Shown piece by piece: positions 8,870 through 16,037 of a stretch of DNA of 64,000 nucleotides. This DNA comes from G963677085 sp963677085 (lineage in GTDB: Bacteria > Planctomycetota > Planctomycetia > Pirellulales > Thermoguttaceae), in assembly GCA_963677085.2 (NCBI GenBank), contig CAXXFH010000004.1, positions 5,084,001 through 5,148,000 on the forward strand. The letters run 5' to 3'. The notes under the pieces are model-generated. The model worked only from the letters and a program-made list of their open reading frames with translations, was not told the DNA's origin and made no database searches. Numbering within the stretch: position 1 is the stretch's first letter; every line of letters begins with the position of its first letter. Position numbers and translations under genes: made by a program.

Positions 8870-8966
8870 ACGGCCCGAAAAATAACTTTCCGTTTTTCAA
8901 CGCGAAACCCGAGGACCGTAGCGAAGCACGGCCCGGCGAAGCGGCAAGTTATTTTTCGGTCGATCC
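8870..8966. repeat. MITE-like dispersed repeat, copy B (best terminal inverted repeats)
   Basis: About 97 bp, starting CGGCCCGAAAAATAACTTTCC and ending GGCAAGTTATTTTTCGGTCG plus ATCC. The termini are inverted repeats of CGAAAAATAACTT. There is no coding capacity. It begins only a few bases after the regulator stop codon. Confidence 0.9.
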
Positions 8967-9133
8967 TTATAGGTTAGCAAAAGTCTCGTGCGAAGATCGC
9001 TTTTCCATCCCGGTTTTCGGTGAAGCGAAGCCCTGGCCGACGGTGTATACTGTAAATTGTCTGGGGCCGGTTGCTGTGCGCTGCTAGCTCGGTTTCCTTC
9101 ACCATCCTCCGCCCACCGCTGTTCTATCGCACG

Positions 9134-11443
9134 ATGCTTCGCCGTGTCCTCCTCGTATTGTCGCTGCTGCTCGCGTTGGGTGGAGCGTATGTACTGTTCG
9201 ACTGGTGGTGGGCCGTGCCCAGCGACGCGGTGGCTACTTACGTGGGCAGCCAAGAGTGCCGGCGCTGTCACGAGCCGGAGTTCGACCTGTGGCACGGTTC
9301 CGATCACGATCGGGCCATGGAACCGGCCACGCCGGAAACGGTTTTGGGCAATTTCGACGATCAAGAGTTCACCCATTTCGGGCAGACGTCGAAGTTCTTC
9401 CGCCGCGACGATAAGTTCTTCGTCACTACCGACAACGCCGACGGTAAGCAGGAAACCTTCGAGGTCAAGTACACGTTTGGCTACCGGCCGTTGCAGCAAT
9501 ACCTGGTCGAGTTTCCCGACGGTCGCTTGCAGTGTCTTCCCTTGACATGGGACACCGAAGCTAAGCGTTGGTATCATCTTTATCCCAATGAAGCGATTCC
9601 CGCCGGCGACGAACTCCACTGGACCGGCCCGTTGCAAAACTGGAACTACATGTGTGCGGCCTGTCACTCGACCAATCTTCAAAAGAACTACGACTTGGCG
9701 AGCAACACCTACCACACCACCTGGTCGGAAATCGATGTAAGCTGCGAAACGTGCCACGGGCCGGGCAGCATTCACGTGCAGTTGTCTGACGCGAGCAGCT
9801 TCTTCTGGGATCGCCGCGTGGGCTTCGGTTTGCCGAACCTCAAGAGCGACGACCCGCACGTCGAAATCGAAACCTGTGCGCCATGTCACAGTCGGCGACG
9901 GATCGTGTATCCAGGGTTTCAAGCGGGCGACCGGTTTCTCGACTACTATTACCCGGAATTGCTCAACTCGAACCTGTACTACGCCGACGGCCAGATCCTC
10001 GAAGAAGACTACGTCTACGGTTCCTTCATCCAAAGCAAGATGTACGCCAAGGGAGTGCGCTGCAGCGATTGCCACGATCCGCACAGCATGCGTATCAAAG
10101 ACCGCGACCCGGACGCTCCCTGGTGGAAAATAACCAACAACAAGGTCTGCACCGATTGCCACATGGGCCAACATCCCGCGGGCAAATACGACACGCCGAC
10201 CCATCACCACCATCCCGATTCGTCGAAACCGGGTACGCTTTGCGTGGAGTGTCACGCGCCGGAGACGAGCTACATGGTGGTCGATCCGCGGCGCGATCAC
10301 AGTTTCCGCAATCCGCGTCCCGACTTAACCGTTAGCCTCGACATTCCCAACGCTTGCACAGGCTGCCACCACGACGAGTCGAAGGGCGAAACGGCCGAGT
10401 GGGCCGAGGAGAAGCTTCGCGAGTGGTACGGACCGCGCAAGGGGCCAAAACACTTCGCCTATGCGATTGCCGCCGGTCGCGAGGTTAAGCCCGAGGGCGA
10501 ACCGCTGCTGGAGGCCGTGCTGCGGCGAACCGACATCAGCGGCTCGGTGCGTGCCAGTTGCCTGTTGCTGCTGGCTCGCTACCCGAGCGCGGTAGTGCGA
10601 CCCGAGTTTATCGAAGCTCTGAAGCATCCCGATGCCCTGGTCCGCACGGCGGCCGTGCGGGCGCTGGGTGAAGCTATCGTGCCGGATACGGGCGAGGGAC
10701 GTGCCGAACTGGCTCGTTGGCTGGGGCCGATGGTCGGCGATTCGATCCGCAGCGTACGCACCGAGGCCGCTCGGGTGCTGGCAGTCGTGCCGAAAGAAAT
10801 GCTCGCGGCGGACGACCGTGAAGCGTTCGACCGTGCGCTTGAGGAGTACATCCTCGGGCAAAAAAGCGTCGGCGATCAGGCGGCGGCCCATTTGAATCTG
10901 GCCGTTTTGTATATGAACCTCGGCCGGATTAAGGAGGCTGAAAAGCAATACACCACGGCACTGCGACTCGACTCGAAATTCGTGCCCGCGAGGATCAACT
11001 TGGCCATGCTCTACGATCAGCAGGGCAAGAAGGACGAGGCCGCCCGGCTCTTCCGCGAGGTCATTGAATTGCGTCCCGATATGGCCGAGGCCTACTATTC
11101 GTTGGGCCTTTTGATGGCCGAAAAGAAAGACCAGTTGGAGGAAGCCGCCAAGCTGCTGGGCAAAGCGGCCGCGTTGGCACCGGACCGCGCACGGATTCAC
11201 TACAACTACGGCCTGGCACTACAGCAACTCGACCGACCCGAGGAGGCCGAGCAGCAACTAAAAACGGCCTACGAGTTGGAGCCCGAGACCCCCGACTTCC
11301 TCCACGCCCTGACGATCTTCTACTCGCAACAAAAACGTTGGCCCCGGGCGATCGCCTGTGCGGAAGAACTCGTGCGACGCTTTCCGCAAAATCCCCAGAT
11401 GCATTCGCTGCTGGAGTACGTTCGCCAACAGGCCGGCGAGTGA
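9134..11443 (+). CDS. Octahaem cytochrome c with HEAT-like and TPR C-terminal regions
   Basis: 769 residues from ATG 9134 (MLRRVLLVLSLLLALGG, an uncleaved-type signal anchor or signal peptide); the upstream frame adds an implausible extension. Eight CXXCH haem c motifs follow: CRRCH (~42), CAACH, CETCH, CAPCH, CSDCH, CTDCH, CVECH and CTGCH (~408), as in the cytochrome c554 / doubled-CXXCH group. Residues ~450-560 look like HEAT-type helical pairs (RASCLLLLARYPSAVVRPEF, LVRTAAVRALGEA). Residues ~575-760 contain at least four TPRs (AAHLNLAVLYMNLGRIKEAE, ARINLAMLYDQQGKKDEAAR and so on). It is a periplasmic electron-transfer protein whose TPR part probably docks partners. It is a single gene. The electron donor and acceptor are unknown. 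Confidence 0.92.
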   Translation: MLRRVLLVLSLLLALGGAYVLFDWWWAVPSDAVATYVGSQECRRCHEPEFDLWHGSDHDRAMEPATPETVLGNFDDQEFTHFGQTSKFFRRDDKFFVTTDNADGKQETFEVKYTFGYRPLQQYLVEFPDGRLQCLPLTWDTEAKRWYHLYPNEAIPAGDELHWTGPLQNWNYMCAACHSTNLQKNYDLASNTYHTTWSEIDVSCETCHGPGSIHVQLSDASSFFWDRRVGFGLPNLKSDDPHVEIETCAPCHSRRRIVYPGFQAGDRFLDYYYPELLNSNLYYADGQILEEDYVYGSFIQSKMYAKGVRCSDCHDPHSMRIKDRDPDAPWWKITNNKVCTDCHMGQHPAGKYDTPTHHHHPDSSKPGTLCVECHAPETSYMVVDPRRDHSFRNPRPDLTVSLDIPNACTGCHHDESKGETAEWAEEKLREWYGPRKGPKHFAYAIAAGREVKPEGEPLLEAVLRRTDISGSVRASCLLLLARYPSAVVRPEFIEALKHPDALVRTAAVRALGEAIVPDTGEGRAELARWLGPMVGDSIRSVRTEAARVLAVVPKEMLAADDREAFDRALEEYILGQKSVGDQAAAHLNLAVLYMNLGRIKEAEKQYTTALRLDSKFVPARINLAMLYDQQGKKDEAARLFREVIELRPDMAEAYYSLGLLMAEKKDQLEEAAKLLGKAAALAPDRARIHYNYGLALQQLDRPEEAEQQLKTAYELEPETPDFLHALTIFYSQQKRWPRAIACAEELVRRFPQNPQMHSLLEYVRQQAGE

Positions 11444-11444
11444 A

Positions 11445-11475
11445 AAAAGCCGCTCGCGGCGTCGCCCTTTCCGCC
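11445..11475. repeat. Short GCCGCTCGCGGC palindrome, copy 1
   Basis: AAGCCGCTCGCGGCGTCGCC lies immediately after the cytochrome stop. Related copies are near 15868 and 36188 (same strand) and 44050 (opposite strand). It can form a hairpin, but no T-run follows. Confidence 0.6.
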
Positions 11476-11540
11476 TTAAGCCAACTCGCCGCCAAGCTCC
11501 GGCCGGGCAGCGCACTTCCCAGAAGCCATGTTCGCAGAGC

Positions 11541-12950
11541 CTACAATGAAGCATCCACCGGCGTCAACGACACGTACTTGAGCGCCGCATTAGGTGTGGT
11601 CGGCGGTGGGAAAAGCACCACGGCTGCCTTCTTGCAGTCTTCGGGCGATTCGATGACCAGTGTGGTCTTGCCTGCCGACAACGGAACGCTCAACCGTGGT
11701 GGGTGATGTTCGTCCGCAGGGAACCAGGCAATGGCCACGTTGGCCTCGGCCCCATCGCACCATTCGACTGTTAGGCAGTATTTCGTGCCCGGCTTCACGA
11801 TCACGCGTTCACTACACCATCCCGGCTGCGGCTTGTCATCGACGGATGTTGGAGGGATACAACGCTGCTGCCACCAGCCGTCGGGAAACGTCGAAGAGCG
11901 CCAACATACGCTGAAATCGCTGAAGCGTAGAAGATTGCCCGCCGGACTGGTGGTTGTCAGCTCAACGTCTTGCGATGTTGGGCGATTGGCTTCCACCGTA
12001 ACCGTCGCCTTCGCGGGCAGAAAACCCGGGCGAACGACTGCCATCTCGTATTGGCCCGGCGGAAGATTTCGGAAGGCGTACTCGCCTTGGGGGTTGGAAA
12101 GCGTGGAGTAGCGGGTACCCAGCAGCATGATCTTGGCGACCATCGAGGGATCGGCCGCCGCCGTGGTGCCAGTGATCGTGCCTTTGAGGCTGCCATGGTC
12201 TGCCAGCGGCTTAAGTCCGACGACGCTCAACGTGTGCAACACATCGGCCACCGCACGAGCGCACTCCAAGGCACATTCCAATTCAAGCGGTTCCATGGCC
12301 GCCCGATCGTCTTTCTCGGCAAGCGGTTCGAGTTGCTTTGCACGGGGAATGGAAAATTCGCGGAGTTGCTGCATTCGTTGAATGTAGCCGGCTAACGCTT
12401 CGTCCTCGGTACTGCCTAGCAGACGAGGTTGGTAACCGGGGATTTTAATCTGTTTGGCATCGACATAGTTCTCCAGCCGGCCATGGTATGGTCCAAGGTT
12501 TCGTAATGCGTGCGGTGGGGCGCCTGTGTCTTCGGTCAAATGGATAAGAGAGCCCAACCATCCCAGAGCATTCGTGGGAGTCTCGGTTTGCAGGGCTTGT
12601 ACCGTTCGGCGAAAGATGGGCTCGTACGCCCTTGTGACCTCGGGGTAACAATGTCCCACGCTAGGGACGCCCGGCATGAATACGAAATCGCGGGCCCAGC
12701 ATCGTGAATCGCCGATACGAATGATCTCGTCGTTCCACGTCTGGTCTGGCATCCAGGAGCAGGTACTTAGGGTGCCAAGATCGTTACCGATAAACTGCAA
12801 TACCGGTTCGTCCGCCGGCAAGATTTCTGCCCCGGCTCGGGTGATCCGCGGGTGAGGCCCCCAGGCCAACGCAGACGACACCGTAGAGGTTGCCATAAGG
12901 ACAAACAACGTCAGCCTGGCGATTTGCAGGAAAGTCATTTTTCGCGACAT
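11541..12950 (-). CDS. Secreted zinc-dependent phospholipase C / P1-nuclease-like protein with regulatory Ig-like domain
   Basis: 469 residues from ATG 12950, which has AGGGG upstream; the frame beyond it (to 13115) runs through a dispersed repeat and is not used. The signal peptide ends SSALA, leaving mature WGPHPRIT: a conserved Trp right at the mature N terminus is the zinc ligand in the PLC/P1 nuclease fold. The helix HLTEDTGAPPHAL (HxxxD...H pattern) supplies further zinc ligands. Residues ~250-330 form a carboxypeptidase-regulatory-like beta sandwich (GSLKGTITGTTAA, LSNPQGEYAFRNLPPGQYEM), and a C-terminal beta-rich region follows. It likely cleaves phosphodiesters of phospholipid or nucleic acid outside the cytoplasm. 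The substrate is uncertain. Confidence 0.8.
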   Translation of the reverse strand: MSRKMTFLQIARLTLFVLMATSTVSSALAWGPHPRITRAGAEILPADEPVLQFIGNDLGTLSTCSWMPDQTWNDEIIRIGDSRCWARDFVFMPGVPSVGHCYPEVTRAYEPIFRRTVQALQTETPTNALGWLGSLIHLTEDTGAPPHALRNLGPYHGRLENYVDAKQIKIPGYQPRLLGSTEDEALAGYIQRMQQLREFSIPRAKQLEPLAEKDDRAAMEPLELECALECARAVADVLHTLSVVGLKPLADHGSLKGTITGTTAAADPSMVAKIMLLGTRYSTLSNPQGEYAFRNLPPGQYEMAVVRPGFLPAKATVTVEANRPTSQDVELTTTSPAGNLLRFSDFSVCWRSSTFPDGWWQQRCIPPTSVDDKPQPGWCSERVIVKPGTKYCLTVEWCDGAEANVAIAWFPADEHHPPRLSVPLSAGKTTLVIESPEDCKKAAVVLFPPPTTPNAALKYVSLTPVDASL

Positions 12951-13020
12951 GCGTTCCCCTTCATTCAATTGTAGTACCACGTGCCTCGGCCTGGTTCGCC
13001 AGTCACACGAGCAACGATCA

Positions 13021-13127
13021 ACTATTGGGTTCTGCATTGCTTGTGGAACGAGGGCAACCAACCGAAGCCCGGCTTCCCGGGACAGAACGTAACGAAGTGT
13101 TCCCCAATCAACCAAGGAATCAATAAA
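13021..13127. repeat. Dispersed ~105-bp repeat, family 2, copy 1
   Basis: From CTATTGGGTTCTGCATTGC to GGAATCAATAAA. The reverse complement of 15897-16001 matches along the full length (shared TGCATTGCTTGTGGAACGAG, AACGAAGTGTTCC, AATCAACC). It lies upstream of the PLC-like gene. Confidence 0.88.
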
Positions 13128-13311
13128 CCGCGATGAACGTGTCGCACGGTGACGACGTACCCGGTTTTTGCCAGTGCACGGCGAGAACCATTTTCACTCG
13201 TCCGCCAAGCAATCACCAGTAGTCTACCACAAGGACGGCAGAAGTGTTAATCAGACGTGTCGGGGCTGAAGTTCGGCAGCGGACATTTTGGTGCTTTGTC
13301 AAACCACAAAA

Positions 13312-13400
13312 TGGGGTGCCATGGCCATGCCGACGATTTTGCGGTCGGGAGCCAAGTAAGACTTTCGTCAATACCGGATAATTATCGCTGCCACCCGCGT
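13312..13400. repeat. Direct repeat flanking the deacetylase gene, left copy
   Basis: Contains ATGCCGACGATTTTGCGGTC and later TCGCTGCCACCC. The right copy (14664-14750) has CACCGACGATTTTGCGGTTC and ATCGCAGCCACCC at nearly the same spacing and in the same orientation. Confidence 0.7.
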
Positions 13401-13403
13401 TGA

Positions 13404-14498
13404 CTAATTGTCTTGATCGTCGGCCGTGAGAGCCTTCGGCTCGGTGTTCCGTCGTGCGATGCCGTATCTTTCGATAAGGCTCAGAACGCTACCGTATTGC
13501 ACTTTCCAAGCATCCTTGCTGTAGCCGCCGCCTAAGGTTATGACGACGGGAACCTGTCGTTTGACGCAGAAGTCGACTACCTGCGCATCCCGAGCGACGA
13601 TTCCTTGCGGCGTTAATGCCAAGCTGGCCAAGGGATCGCCCTGCAACGGATCGCAGCCTGCCTGGAGAAACACGATATCGGGCTTGGCCTGAGCGAATGC
13701 CTGAGGGAGTTGGCCGCGAAGTGTGCGGAGGTACGTCTCGTCGTTTGTGCCGGATTCGAGTTCGATATCCAAATCGCCCTTCTCCTTGGGCATCGGATAG
13801 ATGTTGCCCTGATGCATGGAGAAGGTGAAAACCTTGTCGTCGTTGCGGCAGCAGACGATTGTGCCGTTGCCCCGGTGGACGTCGAGGTCGACCACCAACG
13901 CCCGAGCGATGGCCTTTTCCGACTGCAATACGCGAATCGCAATCGGCATGTCGGCGTAGATGCAGAATCCTTCGCCGCGGTCGGGTTTGGCGTGGTGATA
14001 GCCACCGCCCAGGTTCACCGCGATGCCGTGCTTTGGCGCCAGGCGTGCCGCGAGAATCGTTCCGCCCGAGGCGTAGCGGAAGGCACGTAACATTCCGAGG
14101 TCTAACACCTGGGCAGGCAAGAGAGCGGCTGTGGGTGCTTCCAGGTAGCCGGCAACCTTTTGCGGATCCTTGAGGTTTTCGAGATAAGCAGGCGTGTGTA
14201 CGCGAAGGATATCGGCCGGTTGTAGCTCGGTTGGCTTGTGGAAATCGTCCAACTCGACCACCTTCTGCTGCACCAACTCGGCTGCGATTTTCGAGTACTT
14301 GTGAATATCGAACGGATGCGCCCGCTCGAGACCACCAAGATTGATATCGTATTGCTTCGCGTAGACCAGGGCAATCGACGGTTTGACGTTGCGAGGCGAG
14401 GTCGAATCGTTTTCCGCTGCGGCTGATAGTACGGGCATCGCAGCTATTGCGGCCACGATGAGATTCAACGCAGCGCGAATCGCAAGATTTGAGATCAT
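13404..14498 (-). CDS. Exported histone-deacetylase-family amidohydrolase
   Basis: 364 residues. It belongs to the zinc-dependent HDAC/AcuC/acetylpolyamine amidohydrolase family: GGGYHHAKPDRGEGFC carries the catalytic His-His pair, VVDLDVHRGNGT the Asp-x-His zinc ligands, and FLQAGCDPLQGDPLA the third zinc Asp; the late LGGGYS holds the usual GGGY. Unlike most bacterial relatives it has an N-terminal hydrophobic signal (IRAALNLIVAAIAAMPVLSA, then AA), so it is predicted to act in the periplasm or outside, on an acetylated amine, amino sugar or polyamine. AGAGG lies before the ATG. It is a single gene enclosed by two direct repeats. A cytoplasmic role is possible if the signal is not used. Confidence 0.87.
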   Translation of the reverse strand: MISNLAIRAALNLIVAAIAAMPVLSAAAENDSTSPRNVKPSIALVYAKQYDINLGGLERAHPFDIHKYSKIAAELVQQKVVELDDFHKPTELQPADILRVHTPAYLENLKDPQKVAGYLEAPTAALLPAQVLDLGMLRAFRYASGGTILAARLAPKHGIAVNLGGGYHHAKPDRGEGFCIYADMPIAIRVLQSEKAIARALVVDLDVHRGNGTIVCCRNDDKVFTFSMHQGNIYPMPKEKGDLDIELESGTNDETYLRTLRGQLPQAFAQAKPDIVFLQAGCDPLQGDPLASLALTPQGIVARDAQVVDFCVKRQVPVVITLGGGYSKDAWKVQYGSVLSLIERYGIARRNTEPKALTADDQDN

Positions 14499-14663
14499 CG
14501 AAGCCTCTTCTTCGTTGGATAACGAACGGCAACGGGTGGCCCCAATGTTTTCCTGCTATTCGCGTTGGGACTTCAGGTGATGCGACCTGGAAAACGTCGG
14601 GGTGACGTAGTCACTGGAGGATACAGCTAATGGACGTCTTGCTTTTAGTGTAATCGTCTCGTT

Positions 14664-14750
14664 GCCGATGGCAACACCGACGATTTTGCGGTTCAGGTCA
14701 AAACAAGAGTTATCGTCTACTCCGCAAATTCATCGCAGCCACCCACGAAA
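14664..14750. repeat. Direct repeat flanking the deacetylase gene, right copy
   Basis: Partner of 13312-13400; see that entry for the shared blocks. The identity is patchy outside the GACGATTTTGCGGT core and the GCNGCCACCC end. Confidence 0.65.
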
Positions 14751-14796
14751 GGCACTGGCTGACGAGCAGCCAGCGGCACCCAATATGCTCGCTTCT

Positions 14797-15825
14797 CTAC
14801 GAGATTTCGGCCTTACTTTTCCGCGGTTGTTTCCAACTCCATTCTTCCCGCAACAGGCTCATAAGCCAAGCGTCGTGAAGGGTGCCGGCGAATTGCAGCA
14901 TTTTGCGCAATACGCCGTCGCGGGAAAAATCCAGGCTGTGATAGCAACGGTAAGCGTGGTAGTCGAAACCGTGAAATAGGACTTCAACCCGCTGAAATTT
15001 TTGGCGGCCGAAGGCCTCTTGCAGCACGGCCGTGAGCATGGCCCGGCTTAGCTTGCCACGGTCCGATGCTTCGGGGGCGATCACCGCCCGGGTGATGAGC
15101 GCCGTGCGGAGTTGAGGGTCGACGACCTGCAACTCCACATAGCCCACGAAGCAGTCGTCTTCGTCTGCGTCGACTGCCATGAAGGCTTGCCGGGTGGGAT
15201 TTTCGCCTTGCATGGACTCGAGGTGCTGCTGAAGCTGTGCGTGGTCGAGCGGGTAGGTGAAGGAGTCGACATGCCAGAGGTCGAACAACTGCTCGGGCTG
15301 CATCCAAGCGATCAGCGCGTCGAAGTGCGACTCGTTGAACGGCACCAGAGTGACGTTCGGCGTGCGTGACGTGTGGTTCCCGGCAATTCGGTTCTGGAAG
15401 AGAAACACCCCGGCGGCCAGCGTGCCGGCCATCCAGCCGAAAACCGGCCCGACGGGAAGGCAACACACAAGACTCCCGACAAGTTCCAGAAGTCGTTCTT
15501 CACTCAGGTCGGTGGGATCGTCCGAGAACAGGACGGCCAGGAAAACAACTACGGGGAAGAGCAATGTGCCCACCAACACCGACGCTTGCCGCGGTTTTCG
15601 GCCGCCGAACAGCAGGATCTGTCCTACGGTGACACCGGCTAGCAGCGTGCCCGTGACAAACATCGCCTGAGGGCTCCGCGTTATGCTGCTAATCATCGCA
15701 AACAGTATGGCGTAGACGGTGACCAGCATCATCATCTCGCCGATGCCAAACCGCCGCGGTACACCAACGGTTGTCGGAGGCGATGATCCCAGCGGATAGG
15801 TCGTGATGCCAAGCAGTTCGGGCAT
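14797..15825 (-). CDS. GNAT acetyltransferase fused to a membrane domain
   Basis: 342 residues. Residues ~28-150 contain about four transmembrane helices (MMMLVTVYAILFAMISSI, AMFVTGTLLAGVTVGQILLF, VLVGTLLFPVVVFLAVLF, LVCCLPVGPVFGWMAGTLAA), followed from ~155 by a GCN5-type N-acetyltransferase domain (VTLVPFNESHFDALIAWM, DCFVGYVELQVVD, AVIAPEASDRGKLSRAMLTA, then YHSLDFSRDG). The acetyl-CoA pyrophosphate loop is weak (ASDRGKLSR instead of QxxGxG/A), so the activity is plausible but not certain. The catalytic domain would face the cytoplasm. No operon partner is visible; a family-2 dispersed repeat precedes the gene. The acceptor is unknown. Confidence 0.78.
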   Translation of the reverse strand: MPELLGITTYPLGSSPPTTVGVPRRFGIGEMMMLVTVYAILFAMISSITRSPQAMFVTGTLLAGVTVGQILLFGGRKPRQASVLVGTLLFPVVVFLAVLFSDDPTDLSEERLLELVGSLVCCLPVGPVFGWMAGTLAAGVFLFQNRIAGNHTSRTPNVTLVPFNESHFDALIAWMQPEQLFDLWHVDSFTYPLDHAQLQQHLESMQGENPTRQAFMAVDADEDDCFVGYVELQVVDPQLRTALITRAVIAPEASDRGKLSRAMLTAVLQEAFGRQKFQRVEVLFHGFDYHAYRCYHSLDFSRDGVLRKMLQFAGTLHDAWLMSLLREEWSWKQPRKSKAEIS

Positions 15826-15896
15826 GGGAAGCAGTTGTCAGAAGTCTGTTGTTAGTAGGTAGCTATAGAGCCGCTAGCGGCTTCGCCTCTGTGCCT

Positions 15897-16001
15897 TTAT
15901 TGATTCCGAGGTTGATTGTGGAACACTTCGTTGCGTTCTGCCCCCGCAATCCGGGCTCCCGTTGGTCGCCCTCGTTCCACAAGCAATGCAGGATCCAATA
16001 G
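15897..16001. repeat. Dispersed ~105-bp repeat, family 2, copy 2 (inverted)
   Basis: Reverse-complement partner of 13021-13127. Differences are scattered single-base changes. It fills the gap between mutS and the GNAT gene, next to a 12-bp perfect palindrome GCCGCTAGCGGC near 15870. Confidence 0.88.
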
Positions 16002-16037
16002 TCTTCCGCTTTCCGCTCTCAGCTTTCCGCTTTGTTT

